Shown here piece after piece: positions 35,617-43,308 of a stretch of 64,000 nucleotides of DNA (position 1 is its first letter; every line of letters starts with the position of its first letter). The notes under the pieces were generated by a model. It was not told the origin of the DNA and did no database searches. It worked only from the letters and a program-made list of their open reading frames with translations. The DNA comes from Clostridia bacterium (GTDB taxonomy: Bacteria; Bacillota; Clostridia; Lachnospirales; Cellulosilyticaceae), in assembly GCA_029239755.1 (NCBI GenBank), contig JARBUI010000002.1:186001-250000 (forward strand), in the 5' to 3' direction. The translations under genes and the position numbers were made by a program.

Positions 35617-35684
35617 ATCGTTTAGATTATTCTTCTATTCCAGAGCCTGTTTTATTTTTTTTCTGCTTTTCAGCTCTCATTTTA

Positions 35685-36245
35685 TCAAAATACATTTATA
35701 AATGCATCTGCGATCTCTTTATCTATTTCAAAATAATTAAGGATTTCATCGGCGTAGAATTCCATAACCCTTACAAATCTGCCTATTTTTTTATCATTGA
35801 GCGGAATATAATTTTGCCAAAACTCATAAAGCTCTATGGCTTCAGCTTTAGACTTCGCATGATAGAAATCATATATAAAGTATCTAATATCTCCATTAAA
35901 ATAATCTGGATGATCTTTATATTCTATTGATACTGCTACTTCTTCATACACCTCTGATATTTGATTAAACAACGTGCTAAATAATGCAATAACTTCATAT
36001 TTATCTATTACCATTTTAATATGCGGATAAAAATGATAAAGAATGTTTCTATAAGGCTGACTAAGTGTAATAATTGCATAATCTAATTTAAAAGTCTGGT
36101 CTTGCAAAAGTTTAAATAGGGAGTCTGCATTTTTTACTTCCATGGTCTTATTGAGCTGCCACTTATTATTAATTAATGCATAAAGATATAGATAATCTTT
36201 TTGCACTCTCTTATTATAACTTTGTTTAAGCAGATACATAGGCAT
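35685..36245 (-). CDS. ISL3-transposase-like protein without catalytic residues
   Basis: The 186-residue protein resembles the C-terminal part of ISL3-family DDE transposases. IITLSQPYRNILYHFYPHIK followed by MVIDKYEVI parallels the usual V-x-x-DMS-x-x-Y...FPNA-x-IV-x-D-x-FHV block, and ADEILNYFEID parallels the EILNYFD region near the catalytic Glu. The catalytic Asp of DMS is replaced by Thr60-Leu-Ser, and the N-terminal DNA-binding part is missing. No terminal repeats were seen. It is either a decayed insertion sequence or a domesticated protein; the uninterrupted frame favours the latter slightly. It follows glgB by 62 bases. Confidence 0.5.
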   Translation of the reverse strand: MPMYLLKQSYNKRVQKDYLYLYALINNKWQLNKTMEVKNADSLFKLLQDQTFKLDYAIITLSQPYRNILYHFYPHIKMVIDKYEVIALFSTLFNQISEVYEEVAVSIEYKDHPDYFNGDIRYFIYDFYHAKSKAEAIELYEFWQNYIPLNDKKIGRFVRVMEFYADEILNYFEIDKEIADAFINVF

Positions 36246-36307
36246 ACTTCCTTTTTATTGAAAGTATTACCACATACAGCAAAACGCAAACATGATTTTA
36301 TTATTAA

Positions 36308-38545
36308 CTACTTCCCTTTTTTCTTAGGAGATTCTTTAAGCAGTTTTTCTATTTTAAATACACTCATGCCTAGAGGCGGAATATTTATTTCTATGCTATA
36401 GGGTTTACCATGCCACGGTATATCTGCTGCATGAACCGTACTATTGACTACTCCTGTTCCATTATAATAGATATCATCACTATTCAAAACTTCTTTATAG
36501 ACTGCTCGTTCTGGCACTCCAATACGATATGTATGCCATACGACCGGGGTAAAATTAATAATGACAACCAGCTTGTCTTTAATCTGAGGTCCTTTTCTTA
36601 TAAAAGAGATGATACTCTGATCTTTATTATCACAGTCTATCCATTCAAAATTTTCATATCCGTTTCCTATTTCCCATAAACATTTGTGAGCCTTGTAAAA
36701 TTTATTTAAATCTTTAACATACTGCTGTACACAAGCATGTGGCTCATTTTGAATAAGCTCCCAGTCTAACTCCTTCTTTTCATTCCATTCAGTTGTTTGT
36801 GCAAACTCATTTCCCATGAATAACATCTTTTTTCCTGGATGCATAAACATATAGCCATAGGCAGCCCTTAAATTAGCAAATTTCTGAGCATCGTCTCCTG
36901 GCATTTTATAAATCATGGAACTTTTCCCATGTACTACTTCATCGTGAGATAGTACTTGAATGAAGTTCTCGCTAAAGGCATACATCAGGCTGAATGTAAT
37001 TTTTTCATGGTTATACTTTCTAAAATACGGGTCTATTTTCATGTAAGTCAGAAAATCATTCATCCATCCCATATTCCACTTGAACCCAAAACCTAAGCCC
37101 CCTTGCTCTACTGGGTGAGATACTCTAGGCCATGCAGTTGACTCTTCTGCAATCATCATAATTCCTTGGCACCTGCTGTGAGCCACACTATTAAGCTTTT
37201 TAAAAAACTCTATTGCTTCTAAATTTTCTCTGCCGCCATATTTATTTGGAACATAATCTCCTTCTCTGCCATAATCCAAATAAAGCATCGAAGCAACTGC
37301 ATCAACTCTTAGACCATCTATATGATATTGTTCTAACCACGAAAGAGCACTAGCGATAAGGAATAGAGCAACCTGAGGTCTTCCATAATCAAAAATAAGT
37401 GTTCCCCAATGTGGATGATGAGCTTGTTTCTCATCTATATGCTCATATAATGCTGTTCCATCAAATTTTTCAAGAGCAAAAGCATCTTTTGGAAAATGTG
37501 CAGGAACCCAATCTAAGATAACTCCTATATTATGCTTGTGCATGATATCAATAAAATATCTAAAATCATCTGGCGAACCATATCTGCTCGTTGGTGCAAA
37601 ATAACCAGTTACTTGATATCCCCAAGACCCGTCAAAAGGATGCTCGATAATTCCCATAAGTTCTACATGAGTATATCCCATCTCTTTTATATATTTAGCT
37701 AAACTATGAGCAGCTTCTTTGTACGTGTAAAAATCGCCATTTGAATGCTTTTTCCACGATCCTATATGTACCTCATAAATAGAAACTGGTTCTTTATAAT
37801 AAGCTGTTTGAGATCTTTTTTCTATCCACTTTTTATCTTTCCACTTATACTTATTGAGGTTATAAACGACTGAAGCATTGTCTGGTCTTATTTGACTATA
37901 TTTTGCATAAGGATCCGCTTTATATAAAATAATATCTTTTTCGGTCTTTATTTCATATTTGTAAATAGTCATCTCATGAATATCTGGGATAAAAATCTCC
38001 CATATACCGTGCGTCTCGATAAAACGCATAGCATGTCTTCTGCCATCCCAGTTATTAAAATCTCCAACTACACTGACTCTTTTCGCATGGGGTGCCCATA
38101 CCGCAAAAGTAACTCCCTGTACTCCCATTACTTCCTTAACATTCGCCCCTAGCTTATTATAAATTTCATAATCTGTTCCTTCTCCAAATAAATAAAGATC
38201 TTGATCAGAAAAAGTGCTGCTAAATTGATAAGGATCAACGTAGTCCCACTTATTTCCTTCAGCATCCTGACATTCCAGCTTATATAAAAACTTGTTCTTT
38301 CTTTTTTTTATCACTCCTTCAAAAATTCCACTATCTTCACAAGATAATAAAGGATATCTTTTTGTACTATCCTCCACACTTATCACTTCTACACTGCAAG
38401 CAGTAGGGCAAAACGCTCTTACAACTAGGCTTGTCCTTCCTTCTTCCTCCATAGTATGCATCCCCAATACACTATGTGGATCATTACAATCCCCTTGTTT
38501 AAGCTTAGTTAACTGATCATTCATTACAAATGTGCTAAATTCCAT
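36308..38545 (-). CDS. glgB: 1,4-alpha-glucan branching enzyme
   Basis: GlgB makes alpha-1,6 branches in glycogen. The protein of about 745 residues has N-terminal CBM48-type modules (GVTFAVWAPHAKRVSVVGDF, NNWDGRRHAMR) and a GH13 barrel with DGLRVDAVASMLYLDY (nucleophile Asp), MMIAEESTAWP (acid Glu) and LSHDEVVHGK (third Asp). I start it at the ATG at 38545, which has AAAGAGGTG well spaced; an in-frame GTG nine bases earlier overlaps that site. No other glycogen genes are in the window, so it is separated from a glg operon. Confidence 0.95.
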   Translation of the reverse strand: MEFSTFVMNDQLTKLKQGDCNDPHSVLGMHTMEEEGRTSLVVRAFCPTACSVEVISVEDSTKRYPLLSCEDSGIFEGVIKKRKNKFLYKLECQDAEGNKWDYVDPYQFSSTFSDQDLYLFGEGTDYEIYNKLGANVKEVMGVQGVTFAVWAPHAKRVSVVGDFNNWDGRRHAMRFIETHGIWEIFIPDIHEMTIYKYEIKTEKDIILYKADPYAKYSQIRPDNASVVYNLNKYKWKDKKWIEKRSQTAYYKEPVSIYEVHIGSWKKHSNGDFYTYKEAAHSLAKYIKEMGYTHVELMGIIEHPFDGSWGYQVTGYFAPTSRYGSPDDFRYFIDIMHKHNIGVILDWVPAHFPKDAFALEKFDGTALYEHIDEKQAHHPHWGTLIFDYGRPQVALFLIASALSWLEQYHIDGLRVDAVASMLYLDYGREGDYVPNKYGGRENLEAIEFFKKLNSVAHSRCQGIMMIAEESTAWPRVSHPVEQGGLGFGFKWNMGWMNDFLTYMKIDPYFRKYNHEKITFSLMYAFSENFIQVLSHDEVVHGKSSMIYKMPGDDAQKFANLRAAYGYMFMHPGKKMLFMGNEFAQTTEWNEKKELDWELIQNEPHACVQQYVKDLNKFYKAHKCLWEIGNGYENFEWIDCDNKDQSIISFIRKGPQIKDKLVVIINFTPVVWHTYRIGVPERAVYKEVLNSDDIYYNGTGVVNSTVHAADIPWHGKPYSIEINIPPLGMSVFKIEKLLKESPKKKGK

Positions 38546-38674
38546 AATTTTCACCTCTTTCTATTATACTAAACTATTTCTAATCTTTTTTCAATATTTA
38601 TATCCATTTTTTTACATACATTGCATTTATATGCTGTATTTTATTTACATACTGAATAGCAGATAAGTACGTAT

Positions 38675-38688
38675 AGTATTTAAATACT
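38675..38688. promoter_or_regulatory. 14-bp palindrome in the glgB upstream region
   Basis: AGTATTTAAATACT is a perfect palindrome, followed by a second partial copy (TATTTAAAT). It lies between the divergent glgB and the unknown gene at 38761 and could be a shared operator. Confidence 0.35.
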
Positions 38689-38760
38689 GTATTTAAATGC
38701 TTGCTATCTATAAGAAAATTGTATATCCTTAATGTAACAAATGACGAAAGGGGTTTTACA

Positions 38761-40155
38761 ATGAGTCACCACGCTGAACAATTAACCGTAGGTTTATCCT
38801 ATTCTTATATAAGTTATATTGATGAATATTTAACCCTACTAAATAATAGTTTATACTCATCAATCGGCTATTTAGATACAGAGACACTCACTATCACGGA
38901 GGATCTAAAAAGCATTTTTCTAGCCCTTCCTGATATGATCTCTGAAAACTTAGATCAGAAAGAAGCCTCCGCTGTTAAAATCATAGGATTCAGAGATACT
39001 CTTGAAAAGAAGTATCGGGCTTTACATGCTTATCAAAGAGAACTTCATCATCTGATGACTTCTTTTAATATGAATCATACTGATTTAGATGCACCAGAAA
39101 TAACTGAAATAGATTTTGAGCAGTTAGCTTCTGACTGTGTTCATTTTGTATTTGAAAAGCCCCAGATAAAGATAAGGCAAGAAAGAGCTTCTTTACTCTT
39201 ACCTTATATACCCATTAGAATTACAAAAGAAAATTATCTGCACTACTTAGAAAAAAGCATTGAGCAAATAGCTATAGAAAACACATCCGAAAGTGCCGCT
39301 TTACTAGTTTCTATATTAGAACAGCTTTTTGACGGACATCTATGCCCCGACTATGGCCGTCACTTTAAAGATCTTGCTGTTACCCTTGAAGAATTAACTC
39401 TGAGTGCTGCTAATGAAGATTTTTATGAAAATACTGAGCTGCTTGGCGAAACAATAGACTCTCTGCTTAAAATAGTTCACAACTTATATAAAATGATAGG
39501 ATGCCTTTCAAATCTTCTTCTATTTGATGATTTAGATTTTAAAGCACTTACAAGCCTTCATATTAGCTTCCATGATCTCTATCACTCTGTTAAAAGTATT
39601 ATTATTTCTGACGAAGACAGAGAACTATTTTTATCCACTCTGCCAGACAAGGTTCAGGAGATAAAAGATCATTTGCAGACGAATTTTGAAAAGGTATGTA
39701 AGTCCAGCGATTTAGATCCATCCTTTTCACTCATGCAAACCTATCTATCTATAGATGTAGACCATATCTTTGGATTTAATATTCAAAAGAATATACAAGG
39801 AACCCAAGAGTTTTCTTCTGTCTTTGATCATTTTTTATCCACACTTAAGGAACGTCTTCTTAATCTTTCAAATAGCGACAGAAAACTTAGGATGCAATAC
39901 CTTATAAGTACCGTCCCTTTTGTAATGTCTGAAAAGACCTTTAATACCTATATTAAACAAGCATTTAGTACACTTTCAAATCAAGGTCAGAACTTAGTAG
40001 CTGCAATGTATCTGATTAATATATTAGAAGAGAATGAATTCTTTATAGGTGAAGAAGTTTCCCAACAGGTCAATTCTGCCGATTCTCATGAGCACCACTC
40101 CTTAAACCATGATCACACGCACCATGACTGCAATTGCGAGGATCACAAACATTAA
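38761..40155 (+). CDS. Unknown protein with His/Cys-rich C-terminal tail
   Basis: I do not recognise this 464-residue protein. It appears wholly alpha-helical and soluble, with no signal peptide or membrane helix; it begins MSHHAEQLTVGLSYSYISYI. The start at 38761 follows AAAGGGG; a frame from 38701 has no ribosome site. The last 24 residues (HEHHSLNHDHTHHDCNCEDH and flanks) contain nine His and two Cys, suggesting metal binding. It stands alone, divergent from glgB and convergent with a calcium-ATPase-type gene. A metal-related role is only a guess. Confidence 0.8.
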   Translation: MSHHAEQLTVGLSYSYISYIDEYLTLLNNSLYSSIGYLDTETLTITEDLKSIFLALPDMISENLDQKEASAVKIIGFRDTLEKKYRALHAYQRELHHLMTSFNMNHTDLDAPEITEIDFEQLASDCVHFVFEKPQIKIRQERASLLLPYIPIRITKENYLHYLEKSIEQIAIENTSESAALLVSILEQLFDGHLCPDYGRHFKDLAVTLEELTLSAANEDFYENTELLGETIDSLLKIVHNLYKMIGCLSNLLLFDDLDFKALTSLHISFHDLYHSVKSIIISDEDRELFLSTLPDKVQEIKDHLQTNFEKVCKSSDLDPSFSLMQTYLSIDVDHIFGFNIQKNIQGTQEFSSVFDHFLSTLKERLLNLSNSDRKLRMQYLISTVPFVMSEKTFNTYIKQAFSTLSNQGQNLVAAMYLINILEENEFFIGEEVSQQVNSADSHEHHSLNHDHTHHDCNCEDHKH

Positions 40156-40181
40156 ATAGCCTACAAGAAAGCGTGCAAAAC

Positions 40182-40228
40182 AAGTGCCCGAGAAGAGATG
40201 CTTTACCAGCATCCTTTATCGGGCACTT
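40182..40228. terminator. Terminator between convergent genes
   Basis: AAGTGCCCGA (40182-40191) pairs with TCGGGCACTT (40219-40228), and inside it GATGCT pairs with AGCATC. The minus strand has TTTTG after the stem. It separates the His-tail gene from the ATPase gene. Confidence 0.8.
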
Positions 40229-40233
40229 ACATG

Positions 40234-43032
40234 TTAACATTTGGATTCTACATATATTCTTCTGGCACGTCTGACTGCGGTCTTAGCTGATTTTTTCCCT
40301 GTTCTTAAAAGAGCCTTAATCGCTTCATTACCTATAACAACAGCAGATCCACATAAGATAATCTTAAACCACATCTCCTTTGTAAGCGGCATCGTATTAA
40401 ATAAACTGCTTCCAAACTGCGTCATCATAACCTGCACTATGGCTGTTAATAGAATAATTCTAAGAGCCAGCTTATTTTTTAAAAAGTTTGGTATAATACT
40501 TCCGGTTCCAAACTCCCTGCAGTTAAGTGCATTAAATAGTACACTAAAAGCAAATAAGCTAAAAAGTACTGTTTGTTTTTCTGAAGCATTCCCTATTATG
40601 TAATCTGCTGCTCCTAAGAAGTTCCACTTTATTTGTGCGAATAATAAGAGAGTAATAAATGTACTATTAATAAGAATAGTTCTTATCATAAATGAATTAA
40701 TAATATTAGCGTCTCTTTTAATAGGTTTTCGTTTCATAACAGTAGCCCTTATAGGTTCAAGCCCAAGAGCTAATGCAGGGGGCCCATCCATAATAATATT
40801 TATCCATAATAAATGAATAGTTGTAAAAGGCATCTCGCGCCCCATAAGCTGGCTAATGATGGCTATCAAGAAGGCAATGATATTAACTGTAAGCTGAAAC
40901 TGAATAAACCTTTGAAAATTATTATAGGTCCCTCTTCCCCACTTAATAGCTTCAACGATCGTACTAAAACTATCATCCGTGAGAATAATGTCAGCTGCAT
41001 TTTTGCTGACTTCTGTCCCTGTTACTCCCATAGCAATACCTACATCTGCTTTATTAAGAGCAGGAGCATCATTAATGCCATCCCCAGTTACAGCAACTAC
41101 TTCCCCATTTTTTTGCAAGGCTTGTACAATGCGCATTTTAGTGTCTGGCTTTGATCTTGCCACAATCGCAATGGTGCTTATTTCTTTACAAAGCTTCTCT
41201 TCACTAAGTGTATCTATATAACTTGCTTCAACTACTCTCATTCCATTCTGAATAAGGCCTATTTCTTTGCCAATCGCCGTTGCTGTTTGAATATTGTCTC
41301 CTGTCAGCATTTTAGTCTCTATACCTGCCTCTTTAGCTGTTTCTAGAGCTTCTTTTACGCCTTCTCTTAGAGGGTCTGTTATCCCTACAAACCCATTAAA
41401 AATAAGCTCTTTAGTGAAGATTTCTTTTTGTAATACATTTTGTTCTTCAGGGACTTTTTGATATGCAAAGGCAAGAACACGCATAGCATCAGACTGCAGG
41501 AGCCCGATTTGATAGTAAATTTCTTTCAATCTCTTTTCTGTAAGCTCTTTAATATCGCCATCAATATTTTCATAGCCACATTGATTAAGTATCATTTCTG
41601 GTGCACCTTTTGACAATATTTCATACCCATCCTCTTTAAGTATAATAGTAAGCATATACTTATTCTCTGAAGAAAAAGGGATTTGCTTAACAATATTGGC
41701 TCTGCATCGTAATTCCTCGTATTTATAGTCTTTGCATAAGGATAGCAGTGCACATTCCGTTGCACTCCCTCTGTACTTCTCTTCTCCTCCATACTTTTCA
41801 ATATCTGCAGTACTATTAATCATACAGTTATCTAAAAAAGACGGATAAGACGAGATTTCCTCCATTTCTTGCTGGCGTCCTCCTAAATAAAGCTTAGTGA
41901 CTTTCATTTTATTTTGTGTAAGGGTTCCCGTTTTATCACTGCAAATAACACTTATCCCACCTATCGTTTCACATGCTTCTTTTTTCCTGACAAGAACATT
42001 AATTTTGGCCATTTGTTTCATGGTAATAGCTAGTGTGATATTAATCATAGTAGGAAGGCCTTCTGGAACAGCGGCTACAATAAGTGCCACACATATGATA
42101 AAGGCTGTTTTAATTTCTGGAAAGCTTTTAAGGATGGGCTGCATAGACTCTATCACTGTGTTAAAATTCGTAAAGTCCATCCTCACATGGGTCTTTTGTA
42201 TAATTTGTATGAGCATATAGAGAAATAACAGTCCTGCAATTCCTGTAGAAATCTTAGAGATACTTCTTCCAAGTCCGTCCATTTTTATTTCGAGTGGCGT
42301 ATCCTCTTCTCTGCCTTCCAAAGCTTTAGCTATATGTCCCATTTCTGTATGATCTCCAGTAGCGGTCACAATCATCTTTGCGCTCCCATATGCAATGAGA
42401 GTCCCTCCAAAGAGCATGTTATGCTGTTTTGAGGGGCTAGGATCTTGTAATATCTTTTCTTTATCAATAATCAAAATATCTTCTTCTATGATACCCGGCT
42501 TTTTATTAACATCATGAGACTCACCGGTAAGCATGTCCTCTCTTACTTTAAGATCCATTGAACTTATAATTCTTCCATCAGCTGGTACTCTGTCTCCGCT
42601 TTCAAGAAAAATGATATCTCCAGGCACCAGTTCACTTTTATGAATGACTATTTTTTCTTTATTTCTAAGCACTTTAACTTCAATATCGTCTGCCATCTTA
42701 GCAAGTGCCTCTGCCGCTTTTTTCGATCTGCTTTCTGTCAAAATTCCTATTAGGCTTCCAATAAGTACAGCTAGACATATGCCAATAGCATCATGATATT
42801 CTCTAATAAGCATACTGATTCCAGCTGCAATAAGCAAAATCACAATAAGCTGCTGTGTTAAACTTTCCCTTATTTCTTGTAACATACTTTTTTCTTTTGG
42901 CTTACTAAATATATTTGATCCATATTGTTCTAATCTATTACAAGCTTCTTTGTTTGATAGTCCCTTTAGCTCGTCTACACTTAGCTCCTCTAAGAGACTA
43001 CTCATTTCTTTTTTATAATACTTATCACCCAT
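40234..43032 (-). CDS. P-type calcium-transporting ATPase
   Basis: This is a P-type ATPase of the P2 (Ca2+) class; it would pump calcium out of the cell. The 932-residue protein has an N-terminal cation-ATPase domain and the TGES actuator motif (DMLTGESHDV). It also has PEGLP in membrane helix 4 (VAAVPEGLPTMIN), the phosphorylated Asp in CSDKTGTLT, MLTGDN and TGDGINDAPALNKADVG. WINIIMDGPPALALGLEP in helix 6 resembles PMCA-type pumps. Other divalent ions cannot be ruled out. It is preceded by an unexplained 210-base region and the valS terminator, so it is a separate unit. Confidence 0.9.
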   Translation of the reverse strand: MGDKYYKKEMSSLLEELSVDELKGLSNKEACNRLEQYGSNIFSKPKEKSMLQEIRESLTQQLIVILLIAAGISMLIREYHDAIGICLAVLIGSLIGILTESRSKKAAEALAKMADDIEVKVLRNKEKIVIHKSELVPGDIIFLESGDRVPADGRIISSMDLKVREDMLTGESHDVNKKPGIIEEDILIIDKEKILQDPSPSKQHNMLFGGTLIAYGSAKMIVTATGDHTEMGHIAKALEGREEDTPLEIKMDGLGRSISKISTGIAGLLFLYMLIQIIQKTHVRMDFTNFNTVIESMQPILKSFPEIKTAFIICVALIVAAVPEGLPTMINITLAITMKQMAKINVLVRKKEACETIGGISVICSDKTGTLTQNKMKVTKLYLGGRQQEMEEISSYPSFLDNCMINSTADIEKYGGEEKYRGSATECALLSLCKDYKYEELRCRANIVKQIPFSSENKYMLTIILKEDGYEILSKGAPEMILNQCGYENIDGDIKELTEKRLKEIYYQIGLLQSDAMRVLAFAYQKVPEEQNVLQKEIFTKELIFNGFVGITDPLREGVKEALETAKEAGIETKMLTGDNIQTATAIGKEIGLIQNGMRVVEASYIDTLSEEKLCKEISTIAIVARSKPDTKMRIVQALQKNGEVVAVTGDGINDAPALNKADVGIAMGVTGTEVSKNAADIILTDDSFSTIVEAIKWGRGTYNNFQRFIQFQLTVNIIAFLIAIISQLMGREMPFTTIHLLWINIIMDGPPALALGLEPIRATVMKRKPIKRDANIINSFMIRTILINSTFITLLLFAQIKWNFLGAADYIIGNASEKQTVLFSLFAFSVLFNALNCREFGTGSIIPNFLKNKLALRIILLTAIVQVMMTQFGSSLFNTMPLTKEMWFKIILCGSAVVIGNEAIKALLRTGKKSAKTAVRRARRIYVESKC

Positions 43033-43245
43033 AGTTTCTCCCTGCTTTCTTTATCGTATAAGTGCCTGTCCACTATCATCTATATGCATAGCTTGTTATA
43101 AATAGAACACTTTAGCATGCTTCTATAAAAAGCATTTAAAGCACATATATCTTATAGACGAAAGTGTACAAAGAACGCACACGCTTGCGAAATAGGAAAA
43201 CTTGGTTCCTTGCTAGCAAGACGAATATTTTTATCTCATAAAAAA
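43033..43245 (-). other. Unexplained leader of the Ca-ATPase gene
   Basis: About 210 bases without a gene. It contains several small inverted repeats: CTTGCTAGCAAG (perfect 12-bp palindrome), CGCA-N6-TGCG, GGAA-N6-TTCC and ATGCTT-N7-AAGCAT. No consensus promoter and no known riboswitch pattern (including the manganese yybP-ykoY type) were recognised. It could be a small repeat element or a structured leader. Confidence 0.35.
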
Positions 43246-43285
43246 TAGCCTTAAAGTCTGCATATCTATGCAGACTTTAAGGCTA
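43246..43285 (-). terminator. Terminator of valS
   Basis: An 18-bp perfect stem (43246-43263 with 43268-43285) with a four-base loop is followed by TTTTT on the minus strand. It lies just after the valS stop. Confidence 0.95.
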
Positions 43286-43308
43286 ACAGGCTGTTAAAGC
43301 AAGAATTA

